Shown in pieces: positions 24,046 to 31,890 of a DNA stretch of 42,045 nucleotides. Made by a program: the position numbers and the translations under genes. This DNA is from DATIJC01 sp035479015 (GTDB lineage: Bacteria; Patescibacteriota; Microgenomatia; UBA1400; UBA12028), in NCBI GenBank assembly GCA_035479015.1, contig DATIJC010000021.1, positions 1 to 42,045 on the forward strand, read 5' to 3'. Each line of letters opens with the position of its first letter. The first letter of the stretch is position 1. The notes beneath the pieces are model-generated. The model was given only the letters and a program-made list of their open reading frames with translations, searched no databases and was not told the origin of the DNA.

Positions 24046-24312
24046 TTAATCTCTATTCCCCATTTGCAATAATCTTCGAAATTTCGAATTTATTCCAATA
24101 TTTTCCCCACTCATTTTTTCATATTCCTCAAAATATTTATCATGTGCACGGGATAAAGCATTACCCGCCCTGTCATTTCCTGCGTCATATTTTATAGAAC
24201 GCTGTCTCTCAGTCTGTCTCACTAGACCACGTAACTGATATACTCCGAAAAGTTTAACCAACTCTTCTTTTGTAAAGCTCTCACGCAGCGCTCTCGAATC
24301 TACATTTCTCAT
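24046..24312 (-). CDS. Hypothetical protein, 88 aa, between rplR and rpsE
   Basis: The short, basic, helical protein (RQTERQRSIKYDAGNDRAGNALSRAHDKYFEEYEKM) has no membrane segment or cysteine. I do not recognise it. Hand-counted GC over 24061-24300 is about 38 percent, against about 52 percent over 23641-23760 in rpsE. It starts 8 bases after rplR and ends 5 bases before rpsE, so it is inside the operon. Confidence 0.7.
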   Translation of the reverse strand: MRNVDSRALRESFTKEELVKLFGVYQLRGLVRQTERQRSIKYDAGNDRAGNALSRAHDKYFEEYEKMSGENIGINSKFRRLLQMGNRD

Positions 24313-24320
24313 ACTTTCAA

Positions 24321-24677
24321 TTACATCTGAATACCATTTTCTCTCACTGTGTCAGCAATTGCCTTTACGCGACCGTGGTAGCGAGAGGGACCTCGGTCAA
24401 ATACTAATTTCGTAATTTTCTTTTTCTTTAAATCTGCGGCTAAGTTCTTTGCCAATTCAATTGCTTCCTGCAATTTTGTCAAACTCTTTTCAGTCTTGGT
24501 CATCTTGGCATTGGCCGCAGCAAGTGTTATTCCCTTTGTATCATCAATGACTTGCAAGTACGTGGTCTCGTTTGAACGGAACACATTTAGACGTGGACGC
24601 TCGGTTGTCCCGCGCACCTTACTTCGCGCACGGATTGTGCGGCGCTGTCTGCTGGTTAAATTATGGTTTACTTTCAT
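24321..24677 (-). CDS. rplR: 50S ribosomal protein L18 (uL18)
   Basis: The 118-aa 5S rRNA-binding protein shows RARSKVRGTTERPRLNVFRSNETTYLQVIDDTKGITLAAANA and ends in the conserved FDRGPSRYHGRVKAIADTVRENGIQM. The ATG overlaps the TGA stop of the preceding 75-aa gene (ATGA), so translation is probably coupled. Confidence 0.97.
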   Translation of the reverse strand: MKVNHNLTSRQRRTIRARSKVRGTTERPRLNVFRSNETTYLQVIDDTKGITLAAANAKMTKTEKSLTKLQEAIELAKNLAADLKKKKITKLVFDRGPSRYHGRVKAIADTVRENGIQM

Positions 24678-24901
24678 ATAATTTCTTCATTCGAAGAAGA
24701 CAATCCGTTCAACATAAATAAGGCTACTTCTTTTAACCGTTCATCTTCTTCAATATCACCTTCCAACCAAATAGCCATCGCACCATCAAAGATTGCATTG
24801 GCTTTAGAAGCTTCATCCCCCGCTTCAATCGCCTCAACCATTCTCTTGAATGCATCACTTCTTAATTCTGCAGCTGTTGTTCTAGGATCTTCTACTGACA
24901 T
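24674..24901 (-). CDS. Hypothetical protein, 75 aa, between rplF and rplR
   Basis: Strongly acidic and helical (MVEAIEAGDEASKANAIFDGAMAIWLEGDIEEDERLKEVALFML). No known motif. A good ribosome-binding site (AAAGGA) precedes the ATG, and the stop overlaps the rplR start by 4 bases. That arrangement suggests that its translation feeds ribosomes into rplR. Function is unknown. Confidence 0.75.
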   Translation of the reverse strand: MSVEDPRTTAAELRSDAFKRMVEAIEAGDEASKANAIFDGAMAIWLEGDIEEDERLKEVALFMLNGLSSSNEEII

Positions 24902-24909
24902 ATATTCCT

Positions 24910-25461
24910 TTATTTCGCTCCAGCAGTCTTTGCGGCCTTTCCTGCTTTACGGCGGACTACTTCACCTTCATAACGGATACCTTTACCCTTGTAAGGCTCA
25001 GGTGGGCGCACTTTGTGAATGTTGGCGGCAGTCTGTCCAACTAGTCCTTTATCGATACCTGTGACTTTGATTTTAGTATTTCCTTCAATTGCAAACGTTA
25101 TGCCTTTTGGAGGCACAACATCTACAGGATGCGAGTAGCCAACTGACAGCGTAATTCCCTGTCCTTTGAGCGCTACACGGTATCCAGTACCAACCATCTC
25201 CAATTTCTTTTCAAATCCATTCGTTACCCCTATTACCATGTTTGCCATCAGTGAACGGATCAAACCATGTGCGGCGCGCTGAGCGGGCAAATCATTATTT
25301 CGAGAAACAACTGCCTTGCCATCAGCTATAGCCACACTGATGCCGCGCATCATTGGTGTAGTTAGCTCACCTTTTGGTCCTTTGACTGTGATCGCCTCAG
25401 GGGTAATGGTGATTGTGACACCTGCTGGTATTTCGACTGCTTGTCGTCCAATTTTACTCAT
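24910..25461 (-). CDS. rplF: 50S ribosomal protein L6 (uL6)
   Basis: The 183-aa protein near the GTPase-associated centre has two L6 repeats: KIGRQAVEIPAGVTITITPEAITVKGPKGEL at the start and GYRVALKGQGITLSVGYSHPVDVVPPKGITF in the middle, then the signature VGQTAANIHKVRPPEPYKGKGIRYEGEVVRRKAGK. It follows rpsH by 4 bases. Confidence 0.97.
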   Translation of the reverse strand: MSKIGRQAVEIPAGVTITITPEAITVKGPKGELTTPMMRGISVAIADGKAVVSRNNDLPAQRAAHGLIRSLMANMVIGVTNGFEKKLEMVGTGYRVALKGQGITLSVGYSHPVDVVPPKGITFAIEGNTKIKVTGIDKGLVGQTAANIHKVRPPEPYKGKGIRYEGEVVRRKAGKAAKTAGAK

Positions 25462-25465
25462 ATAT

Positions 25466-25855
25466 TTACCAAACTTGGCAGAGGACTTCTCCTCCGATGT
25501 TCTTTTTCTTTGCTTCTCTATCGGTCATCACACCTTGGCTGGTCGAGATGATCGTAATTCCGTATCCACCCAATGTTCTATCAATATTGTCAACTGCACT
25601 GTAGAAACGGCGACCCGGCTTTGAGATTCTCTTGATCTTGGTGATCGCTGGGGTTCGTCCCGCATATGAGAGCGTGATGAACAACTCTGGTTGCGGTGCG
25701 ATATCACGCTTCTCCATGCTCTCTACATACTTGTTGGCAACCAACACGTTACCAATGGCTTCCTTCACTTTGGATGAAGGAACCACTACAGTCGCATGAT
25801 GCGCCGCGTATGCGTTTTTGATTCTGATTAACATGTCTGCTATTGGATCGGTCAT
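25466..25855 (-). CDS. rpsH: 30S ribosomal protein S8 (uS8)
   Basis: A 129-aa protein that binds helix 21 of 16S rRNA and, in many bacteria, represses the spc operon. Conserved parts are MTDPIADMLIRIKNAYAA, RTPAITKIKRISKPGRRFYSAVDNI and the end GYGITIISTSQGVMTDREAKKKNIGGEVLCQVW. It follows rpsZ by 1 base. Confidence 0.97.
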   Translation of the reverse strand: MTDPIADMLIRIKNAYAAHHATVVVPSSKVKEAIGNVLVANKYVESMEKRDIAPQPELFITLSYAGRTPAITKIKRISKPGRRFYSAVDNIDRTLGGYGITIISTSQGVMTDREAKKKNIGGEVLCQVW

Positions 25856-25856
25856 A

Positions 25857-26048
25857 TTAGAAACTCGCTTTAGTTACTCCTGGTAATTCTCCCTTAGCTG
25901 CTAACTCTCTAAAACACAGACGGCAAATGCCAAAGTACCGCATATATGCGTGCGGGCGGCCGCACAACTTACAACGGTTCTTGCGACGGGTCATGAAACC
26001 CTTTGCATTCTGTCTGATTGTCTTATTGATTTTACTTTTCTTTGCCAT
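25857..26048 (-). CDS. rpsZ: 30S ribosomal protein S14, zinc-binding type
   Basis: The 63-aa zinc form of uS14 is shorter than the roughly 100-aa zinc-free form. The ligands are in CKLCGRPHAYMRYFGICRLC (two CxxC pairs). It follows rplE by 2 bases, the standard spc order. Confidence 0.96.
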   Translation of the reverse strand: MAKKSKINKTIRQNAKGFMTRRKNRCKLCGRPHAYMRYFGICRLCFRELAAKGELPGVTKASF

Positions 26049-26050
26049 AG

Positions 26051-26608
26051 TTATTTCTTTTCTTCTTTTTCAAACGGCATTCCTAATAGTTCCAGCATTT
26101 TCATTGCCTGTACTTTATTGCGGATTGTCGGCACGACTGTTATCTGCAGTCCTGACACTCTAAAAATCTTATCGTACTCAATCTCTGGGAAGACGATTTG
26201 TTCCTTGATTCCTAGAGAGTAACTTCCTTGTGCATCGAACGTTTTGGCGCTGACACCTTGAAAGTCTTTTACGCGGGGCAACGTAATAGAGATCAACTTG
26301 TCCAAAAATTCCCACATGCGGTTCCCACGCAGCGTCACTGCTAAACCGACCGTATCACCTTGTCGGATTTTGAATCCGGCAATTGACATACGGGCTCCGC
26401 GACGGGCTGGCTTTTGGCCAGTGATGGTCGCGAGTTGTGTCTCCATGCTCTCGATCATCTTTGCTGCATCAGTATTGACGCGGCGATCGATACCTACGTT
26501 GACGACGACTTTTGCTGGACGTGCGACAGCGAGCACCTGCTTCTTGCTAAATGTCTTCAGCATCGCCGGTATCACTTCCTTCTGGTATTTTTCTTGTAAT
26601 CGGTTCAT
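26051..26608 (-). CDS. rplE: 50S ribosomal protein L5 (uL5)
   Basis: The 185-aa 5S rRNA protein contacts S13 in the bridge between subunits. Conserved: VVVNVGIDRRVNTDAAKMIE, ITGQKPARRGARMSIAGFKIRQGD and FPEIEYDKIFRVSGLQITVVPT. The ATG at 26608 gives the normal start MNRLQEKYQKEV and a 4-base gap to the preceding gene; a TTG six codons upstream would overlap it. Confidence 0.96.
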   Translation of the reverse strand: MNRLQEKYQKEVIPAMLKTFSKKQVLAVARPAKVVVNVGIDRRVNTDAAKMIESMETQLATITGQKPARRGARMSIAGFKIRQGDTVGLAVTLRGNRMWEFLDKLISITLPRVKDFQGVSAKTFDAQGSYSLGIKEQIVFPEIEYDKIFRVSGLQITVVPTIRNKVQAMKMLELLGMPFEKEEKK

Positions 26609-26612
26609 GGTC

Positions 26613-26846
26613 TTAATCTCTAACAATTGCTAGCAAATTCATAATTTTAAAATTCTCATCAACATCTACCATTACTTTATCTCCAGTTTTCAACGCTGTC
26701 GGATATATGTCAGCTACTTTAAGATCCTCAGGCGTGTAAATAGCTGTCGATCCCTTCAGTTTTCCCGGTTCAGCAATAGTAATATCCCAGTTCATCTCTC
26801 TGCCTGGATACGTACTTTTACTGATATTTCTGATCTCTACTATCAT
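26613..26846 (-). CDS. Hypothetical protein, 77 aa, between rplX and rplE
   Basis: Predicted to be mostly beta: MIVEIRNISKSTYPGREMNWDITIAEPGKLKG, then a long loop and TGDKVMVDVDENFKIMNLLAIVRD. The last stretch looks like a small barrel (OB- or SH3-like), the fold class of many RNA-binding proteins, but no family motif is clear. It starts 2 bases after rplX and ends 4 bases before rplE. It has no cysteines or membrane segment. Confidence 0.75.
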   Translation of the reverse strand: MIVEIRNISKSTYPGREMNWDITIAEPGKLKGSTAIYTPEDLKVADIYPTALKTGDKVMVDVDENFKIMNLLAIVRD

Positions 26847-26848
26847 AT

Positions 26849-27151
26849 TTAGATTTCTTTTCCAGTCTTCTTAAATACGCGAACTTTCTTTCCATCAATC
26901 TCTTTGTACGCAATACGGTCTACTTTTCCTGTATCTGGATTCATGATCGCAACTTTTGCTGTTGCCAATGGTCGCTCACGGCGGATCTTCTCTCCAGCGC
27001 GTCCTTGCATAGGTTTAATATGCTTGACGTACATATTCATACCTTCGACGATTACTGCTTCATCCTTAGGAAAAACCTTAAGGATCTTGCCGTGCTTGCC
27101 GCGGTCTTTTCCGGCTGTCACTTGGACATTATCGTTTACTTTTAGTTTCAT
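26849..27151 (-). CDS. rplX: 50S ribosomal protein L24 (uL24)
   Basis: A 100-aa assembly-initiator protein with the KOW motif KVNDNVQVTAGKDRGKHGKILKVFPKDEAVIVEG and the MNMYVKHIKP segment. Normal length. It follows the 94-aa unknown by 3 bases. Confidence 0.96.
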   Translation of the reverse strand: MKLKVNDNVQVTAGKDRGKHGKILKVFPKDEAVIVEGMNMYVKHIKPMQGRAGEKIRRERPLATAKVAIMNPDTGKVDRIAYKEIDGKKVRVFKKTGKEI

Positions 27152-27154
27152 ATT

Positions 27155-27439
27155 TCATTTCAATTCCACATATGTATCAGTTAAAAAGCCAATAGGATCT
27201 ACCAAAAAATCAATTACCCTACTTGCTGTTACATATACATCATGTTTTTTCTTTGCCTCTTTATCTTCTACTTCAATAAATAATACTGAACTTGGTTGGA
27301 CACTGATGTGCCCCATGTACATTTGTGGTTCTACGAGATAATGAAATCCTCCCGTAAATCCATATTCTCTTCCTTTATATACAAATCTTTCACCCTTAAA
27401 TTCTGTAATATTTCTATCGATTCCTTCTACCCGTAACAT
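27155..27439 (-). CDS. Hypothetical protein, 94 aa, between rplN and rplX
   Basis: Predicted to be mainly beta (EFKGERFVYKGREYGFTGGFHYLVEPQMYMGHISV, then SSVLFIEVEDKEAKKKHDVYVTASRVIDFL). It is aromatic-rich, soluble and lacks cysteine. The base composition differs sharply from that of its neighbours: about 32 percent GC over 27181-27420 by hand count, against about 51 percent over 27541-27660 in rplN. It starts 8 bases after rplN and ends 3 bases before rplX. I do not recognise it. Confidence 0.75.
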   Translation of the reverse strand: MLRVEGIDRNITEFKGERFVYKGREYGFTGGFHYLVEPQMYMGHISVQPSSVLFIEVEDKEAKKKHDVYVTASRVIDFLVDPIGFLTDTYVELK

Positions 27440-27447
27440 CTCGGTAC

Positions 27448-27822
27448 CTATAAAACCTCCTGTGCCAATGATGCTATCTTGTCAAAACCTCGCTCCTTGA
27501 TCTCACGGGCGATCGGTCCAAAGATACGGGTTGCACGGGGCAACTTGGTCTTTATGCCATCGATCACTACTGCTGCATTATCATCAAAACGGATAAAGCT
27601 TCCATCAGCCCGGCGGAACTCCTTGCGGGTCCTGACGACGACTGCCTTAACCATCTCACCTTTTTTCACTTGTCCGATACTGCTTGCTACCACTACTGAT
27701 GCAGTAACGATGTCACCAATCGTTCCTTTCGGATGGCGTGAACCTCCGTGGACGTGGAGAACCCGGAGCTTCTTCGCTCCGCTGTTATCTGCCACATCTA
27801 GTACTGACCTAAGCTGTACCAT
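27448..27822 (-). CDS. rplN: 50S ribosomal protein L14 (uL14)
   Basis: The 124-aa protein binds at the intersubunit face. Conserved: MVQLRSVLDVADNSGAKKLRVLHVHGG and RPRKEFRRADGSFIRFDDNAAVVI-like strand region, ending FGPIAREIKERGFDKIASLAQEVL. It follows rpsQ by 3 bases. Confidence 0.97.
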   Translation of the reverse strand: MVQLRSVLDVADNSGAKKLRVLHVHGGSRHPKGTIGDIVTASVVVASSIGQVKKGEMVKAVVVRTRKEFRRADGSFIRFDDNAAVVIDGIKTKLPRATRIFGPIAREIKERGFDKIASLAQEVL

Positions 27823-27825
27823 AAA

Positions 27826-28158
27826 TTACTTTTTAACTATTTTCTTTTTACTTATTTTGGTTTTTTCATTCTGGATCCCGGATACTTGAGATTGCATCTC
27901 AGGTTCTGGGATGACACTACCTGCTGTTCGTGTCACTTTTTCTTTGTTCAAAATCGTGAAGTGCTTTTGCTTACTGATTGGTCTGCACTCACCGATTTCT
28001 ACAGTGGCACCAACCTTTACACCGACATCGTCCTGACACACAAACGTATTTGTTTGCTTGACTCGCTTCCGGTATATAGGATGCATCCATGAAGATGCTA
28101 CCGTCACGTATGCTGTTTTTGGCGCTACACTTTTAACAATTCCCGTAAATACTTTCAT
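27826..28158 (-). CDS. rpsQ: 30S ribosomal protein S17 (uS17) with repeat-encoded tail
   Basis: The OB-fold core occupies about residues 1-75 (FTGIVKSVAPKTAYVTVASSWMHPIYRKRVKQTNTFVCQDD, VGATVEIGECRPISKQKHFTI). The protein has 110 aa, against about 85 usually. The extension contains SVIPEPEMQSQVSGIQ (81-96), encoded by the 65-bp repeat, followed by a Lys-rich end (KTKISKKKIVKK). It lies 2 bases after rpmC. Confidence 0.95.
   Translation of the reverse strand: MKVFTGIVKSVAPKTAYVTVASSWMHPIYRKRVKQTNTFVCQDDVGVKVGATVEIGECRPISKQKHFTILNKEKVTRTAGSVIPEPEMQSQVSGIQNEKTKISKKKIVKK
27871..27935 (-). repeat. 65-bp coding palindromic repeat, copy 2 (in rpsQ)
   Basis: Same length, orientation and reading frame as the copies in infA and rplC. 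The minus strand begins GTGACAC, has GTGTCATCCCAGAACCTGAG in the middle and ends TATCCGGGATCCAG. Confidence 0.85.
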
Positions 28159-28160
28159 AG

Positions 28161-28349
28161 TTACTTATTCCCCAACATTCCCAATAATCTTGCTTTTTCT
28201 AATCTGATACGTCGTATCTTCTTTAAATCTTTGAGCTTCCCCATCGCTTTCTGCACACGGGCTACTGAGAGCTCTTGTGAAAGTTTCTCTACCTTCACTT
28301 TTTGCTCGGCTGCTTCTACCGTAGTGTTTGTCTTCTGTTTCTTTGTCAT
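28161..28349 (-). CDS. rpmC: 50S ribosomal protein L29 (uL29)
   Basis: A 62-aa two-helix protein near the exit tunnel. The family pattern is QKVEKLSQELSVARVQKAMGKLKDLKKIRRIRLEKARLLGML. The first dozen residues are Lys/Thr/Gln-rich and the usual EL start motif is weak, but the position between rplP and rpsQ supports the call. Confidence 0.9.
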   Translation of the reverse strand: MTKKQKTNTTVEAAEQKVKVEKLSQELSVARVQKAMGKLKDLKKIRRIRLEKARLLGMLGNK

Positions 28350-28353
28350 AACA

Positions 28354-28761
28354 TTATTCTTTTGTGACGATCGAGGTCTTCACCGGGATCTTGATCGCTG
28401 CCATTCCTAATGCTTCCCGGGCCATCGTCTCACTCACGCCACCGAGCTCAAAGAGCACGCGTCCTGGTTTGATCACGACGACGTATTCTTTAATATCGCC
28501 TTTGCCGCCACCCATCTTCACGCTGATCGGTTTCTGTGTGATCGGCTTATCCGGAAACACACGGATCCACATTTTACCGGTTCGCTTTGTATGGTGCGAG
28601 ATCGTGCGGCGGGCCGCTTCAATCTGACGTGCAGTAAAGAATCCACACTCCATCGCCTTCAGCCCAAAGTCACCAAAGTCTACTGTGTTGCCACGCGTAG
28701 CCATACCATCGCGGCGGCCCTTAAACATCTTGCGGTACTTCATTTTTTTCGGTTGCAACAT
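28354..28761 (-). CDS. rplP: 50S ribosomal protein L16 (uL16)
   Basis: The 135-aa protein near the A site shows MLQPKKMKYRKMFKGR, GDFGLKAMECGFFTARQIEAARRTI, WIRVFPDKPITQKP and VRMGGGKGD-like SVKMGGGKGDIKEYVVVIKPGRVLFEL. Length is normal. It follows rpsC by 6 bases. Confidence 0.97.
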   Translation of the reverse strand: MLQPKKMKYRKMFKGRRDGMATRGNTVDFGDFGLKAMECGFFTARQIEAARRTISHHTKRTGKMWIRVFPDKPITQKPISVKMGGGKGDIKEYVVVIKPGRVLFELGGVSETMAREALGMAAIKIPVKTSIVTKE

Positions 28762-28767
28762 ATTTTC

Positions 28768-29427
28768 CTATTTAAGTACTGCTTCTCCCTTATGTATCCA
28801 CACCTTGACTCCCACATATCCTGATCGTGTCTTGGCTGGCACGTGTGCGTAATCAATATCAGCGCGCAATGTCTGTGTCGGTACTGTGCCAGTGGCATAT
28901 TTCTCTCGACGAGAGATCTCTGCTCCGTTAATACGGCCACCAAGTTGGATCTTAATCCCCTTGGCACCTGCGGCCATTGTCTTCTCCATTGCCTGAGCTG
29001 TTGCCCGGCGTTGTGGATACCGCTTAATCAATTGCTCAGCGATACGCTCAGCTACTAATTTTGCAGACAAATCCGGTTGCTTTACCTCAACGATTTCATC
29101 AATGACGATCTTCATCGCACGTTTGTCATTTGGGTTAATCTTCAAAAGTTTCGTAACATCAGTTTTTAGTTGATCCAAGTTACTTCCGCCGCGGCCAATC
29201 ACGACACCTGGACGCGATACATGCAGACGGATCTTCAGAGCATTGACTGACCGCTCTATCTGTACTTCTACCAGTCCTGCAGCTTTTAATTTCTCCTGCA
29301 TGAACTTACGGATCTTCACATCTTCCAAAAGATATGCACCGTATGATTTCACATCGGCGTACCACAAGGATCCCCAAGTGTAGAGGTTTCCGAGTCTAAA
29401 TAGATGTGGGTTTACTTTTTGTCCCAT
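28768..29427 (-). CDS. rpsC: 30S ribosomal protein S3 (uS3)
   Basis: The 219-aa mRNA-entry protein has an N-terminal KH type II domain (VQIERSVNALKIRLHVSRPGVVIGRGGSNLDQLK) and a C-terminal domain with AMEKTMAAGAKGIKIQLGGRINGAEISRREKYATGTVPTQTLRADIDY. Complete start (MGQKVNPHLFRLG) and end. Confidence 0.97.
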   Translation of the reverse strand: MGQKVNPHLFRLGNLYTWGSLWYADVKSYGAYLLEDVKIRKFMQEKLKAAGLVEVQIERSVNALKIRLHVSRPGVVIGRGGSNLDQLKTDVTKLLKINPNDKRAMKIVIDEIVEVKQPDLSAKLVAERIAEQLIKRYPQRRATAQAMEKTMAAGAKGIKIQLGGRINGAEISRREKYATGTVPTQTLRADIDYAHVPAKTRSGYVGVKVWIHKGEAVLK

Positions 29428-29429
29428 AG

Positions 29430-29783
29430 TTACTTCTTTGCTACTTCCTGTTCAACACTCTTGAGTGTTATCGATATATGCGACGTTCTCTTCAAAATGG
29501 CGTGTCCTTGTCCACGACTCACTGCACGAAATCTCTTGTAATGGGGTCCGCGCAGAATCAGCAAACTTTCGAGTTTCAAATTCTCTTCACTGACATTAAA
29601 GTTGTGTTTTGCATTCGCTACAGCCTGGTCCAAAGTTTCCAAAATGCGGCGGGCCGCTTCACTATTCATGCGACCAAGTTCTGTGCGCATAGCAGCGACA
29701 GGCATTTTTTTGATTGCACGAGCCACGTCACCCAGTTTTTTCTGGCCGCTACGCACGTATGATTGTTTGGCTTTGATCAACAT
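29430..29783 (-). CDS. rplV: 50S ribosomal protein L22 (uL22)
   Basis: A 117-aa protein whose loop lines the exit tunnel. It shows YVRSGQKKLGDVARAIKKMPVAAM, SEAARRILETLDQAVANAKHNF and the conserved loop RGPHYKRFRAVSRGQGHAILKRTSHISI. Length is normal. Confidence 0.96.
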   Translation of the reverse strand: MLIKAKQSYVRSGQKKLGDVARAIKKMPVAAMRTELGRMNSEAARRILETLDQAVANAKHNFNVSEENLKLESLLILRGPHYKRFRAVSRGQGHAILKRTSHISITLKSVEQEVAKK

Positions 29784-29797
29784 AAATACTTTTCTTT

Positions 29798-30082
29798 TTA
29801 AGTCTTTGTCAGTGTTCTCTTCACCATACGTCCGTGTCCATGGAAGGTACGGGTTGCTGAGAATTCTCCCAGACGGTGTCCCACCATTGACTCGTTCACG
29901 AATACTTCTATAAACTTCTTGCCATTGTGGACCGCAAAAGTGTGACCGACAAATTCAGGAGCAATCTGGCAGGCGCGTTTCCACGTCTTGATTGCTTCTT
30001 TTTTGCCGCTATCCTTTTGTTTGTTTACCTTGGCGAGCAATCGCTCGTCAATGTATGGTCCTTTTTTACTTGATCTTGACAT
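29798..30082 (-). CDS. rpsS: 30S ribosomal protein S19 (uS19)
   Basis: The 94-aa head protein forms a complex with S13. It shows MSRSSKKGPYIDERLLAKV, the signature FVGHTFAVHNGKKFIEVFVNESMVGHRLGEFSATRTF and the GHGRMVKRTLTKT end. Confidence 0.97.
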   Translation of the reverse strand: MSRSSKKGPYIDERLLAKVNKQKDSGKKEAIKTWKRACQIAPEFVGHTFAVHNGKKFIEVFVNESMVGHRLGEFSATRTFHGHGRMVKRTLTKT

Positions 30083-30088
30083 ATATTT

Positions 30089-30925
30089 TTACTTCACCCT
30101 TCGGTCACGGACAATAAACTTCTTACTATACTTCGTCTTGTTTCGCGTCTTCGTTCCATGTGCATGCTTACCCCATGGAGTCTTCGGATATTTGAGACCC
30201 ACGCCCGAGCGTCCTTCTCCACCACCGTGTGGGTGACTCCCTGGATGCTGAGCAGTTCCACGGACAGTCGGCCGGATGCCCTTGTAGCGGTTAATACCCG
30301 CTTTACCAACACTTGTCGTCTTGTGTTCAATGTTACTGACTTGTCCGATCGTAGCGGTACATGTGGCTCTCACCAAACGCAGCTCTTTCGATGGGAGAAG
30401 GATAGTAACAAAATCGCCTTCTTTACTCTGAATGATCGCGCTCACACCGGCAGAGCGGATCAATTGTGCACCCTTTCCCGGAGTCAATTCGATATTGTGT
30501 ATCGGTTGACCGACAGGGATTTTACTCAAACTCAAATTATTTCCTACATCTGCACCCGCATCTGGTCCATTCATGACTGTGGCACCCACTTTGAGCCCAT
30601 CAGGAGCCAAAATGTAGCGCTTTTCACCGTCTTTGTAGTACAGCAGGGCGATACGCGCAGTACGCATTGGGTCGTACTCGATTGCGATCACCTTTGCACT
30701 CACCTCTGTTTTATCGCGTTTAAAGTCGATAATGCGAAGTTTGCGCTTCACTCCACCACCGCGATGACGAACGGTAATTATACCATCGTTATTGCGTCCC
30801 GCTCTCTTGTAGACACCCTTTGCCAAAAGTGATTTAGTGGGTTTTCTACCAGTCAAACCCTCTTTAGACAACGTAATGCGGTGTCTCGTTCCTGGTGTGG
30901 TTGGTTTTCTCTTTTTCAGTGCCAT
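30089..30925 (-). CDS. rplB: 50S ribosomal protein L2 (uL2)
   Basis: The 278-aa protein is essential for subunit joining and peptidyl transfer. It shows KSLLAKGVYKRAGRNNDGIITVRHRGGGVKRKLRIIDF near the start, IEYDPMRTARIALLYYKDGEKRYILAP, and near the end the signature HPHGGGEGRSGVGLKYPKTPWGKHAHGTKTR with the functional His. Complete. Confidence 0.98.
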   Translation of the reverse strand: MALKKRKPTTPGTRHRITLSKEGLTGRKPTKSLLAKGVYKRAGRNNDGIITVRHRGGGVKRKLRIIDFKRDKTEVSAKVIAIEYDPMRTARIALLYYKDGEKRYILAPDGLKVGATVMNGPDAGADVGNNLSLSKIPVGQPIHNIELTPGKGAQLIRSAGVSAIIQSKEGDFVTILLPSKELRLVRATCTATIGQVSNIEHKTTSVGKAGINRYKGIRPTVRGTAQHPGSHPHGGGEGRSGVGLKYPKTPWGKHAHGTKTRNKTKYSKKFIVRDRRVK

Positions 30926-30927
30926 AC

Positions 30928-31227
30928 TTACTTTTTATCTTGTTCGAGCTCTAATAGTTCTATCTGTTGATCTTTCTGAATTCGGACATAGGCCTTCTTC
31001 TTTGAAGGAAGTTGTGTAGTTGTCCGCTTCGCACCACGTCGCTTCACTTTACCCTTGATCGTTACAGTGTGGACGTCCAAGACATTCACGCCAAAGGTTT
31101 TTTCTACGGCTTCTTTGATCTGACCCTTCGTCGCATCTTTTGCCACTACGAACGTGTAAATGCGCTCTGGGATCATCCCATAGCTCTTTTCTGTGACCAC
31201 TGGTTTTTTCAATATAAAAGCATTCAT
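30928..31227 (-). CDS. rplW: 50S ribosomal protein L23 (uL23)
   Basis: The 99-aa exit-tunnel protein docks trigger factor and SRP. It shows LKKPVVTEKSYGMIPERIYTFVVAKDATKGQIKEAVEKTFGVNVLDVHTV and ends in a coiled Glu/Leu/Lys helix (IQKDQQIELLELEQDKK) that is a little longer than usual. Confidence 0.96.
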   Translation of the reverse strand: MNAFILKKPVVTEKSYGMIPERIYTFVVAKDATKGQIKEAVEKTFGVNVLDVHTVTIKGKVKRRGAKRTTTQLPSKKKAYVRIQKDQQIELLELEQDKK

Positions 31228-31228
31228 A

Positions 31229-31888
31229 TTATTTCGCAGTTACTTTCTTGGTAACCGTCTTCTTAGCCGCTGTCTTCTTCTCAACTGGCTTTGCTTCAAC
31301 GAGTGCACTATCAATCAAAATCCGTTGAGCTCTTGCAACATAATAAGCAGTGACACTATCAGCTGGCACACAAACAACCTTGGGTAGATTGCGTGTGGCG
31401 CGCTTCAAATTCTCTGACATTTTTGCAACAACTATTAATGTTGCTTTTCCTGTGACTCCCGCTGCTTCCAGGATTGGCAACATCTCCTTGGTTTTTCCAG
31501 TCAATTTTTCTAATCCCTCTACGACCAAAATCTTGCCATCTTTTGCTTGCATGGCGTATGCACTTGCGAGAGCGGCCTTACGCATCTTGGTAGGCATGAC
31601 CAATTTCCAGTTGGTGATACCGCGGGGACCGTGTGTCACACCGCCACCGACAAAGATCGGGGCTGACTTCGCGCCGTGACGGGCGTTACCCGTATGCTTT
31701 TGCTTGTACCACTTCTTCTTGGTCAAATCGACTTCACCGCGGCTTTTTACTTTTGCAGTGCCAGCGCGCTGGTTACTTAAAAATACGCGTACAGCCTGTG
31801 CTACGAGAGCTGGCGTAATTTTGCCGCCAAACATTTCGGTGGTGGTTTCTCCAGTCTTCCCTGCTAGTGTTACGGTTTTCAAATTCAT
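31229..31888 (-). CDS. rplD: 50S ribosomal protein L4 (uL4)
   Basis: The 219-aa protein lines the exit tunnel and in E. coli also causes attenuation of the S10 operon. It shows LVAQAVRVFLSNQRAGTAKVKSRGEV, the tunnel loop KWYKQKHTGNARHGAKSAPIFVGGGVTHGP and the helical body (MRKAALASAYAMQAKDGKILVVEGLE). The C-terminus ends in a Lys/Ala/Thr-rich tail of about 18 residues. Confidence 0.96.
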   Translation of the reverse strand: MNLKTVTLAGKTGETTTEMFGGKITPALVAQAVRVFLSNQRAGTAKVKSRGEVDLTKKKWYKQKHTGNARHGAKSAPIFVGGGVTHGPRGITNWKLVMPTKMRKAALASAYAMQAKDGKILVVEGLEKLTGKTKEMLPILEAAGVTGKATLIVVAKMSENLKRATRNLPKVVCVPADSVTAYYVARAQRILIDSALVEAKPVEKKTAAKKTVTKKVTAK

Positions 31889-31890
31889 AT

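Noticed and set aside
30158..30832. Long plus-strand ORF (224 codons) antisense to rplB
   Set aside because: It lies fully opposite the strongly conserved L2 gene, has no family features and is a codon-bias shadow.
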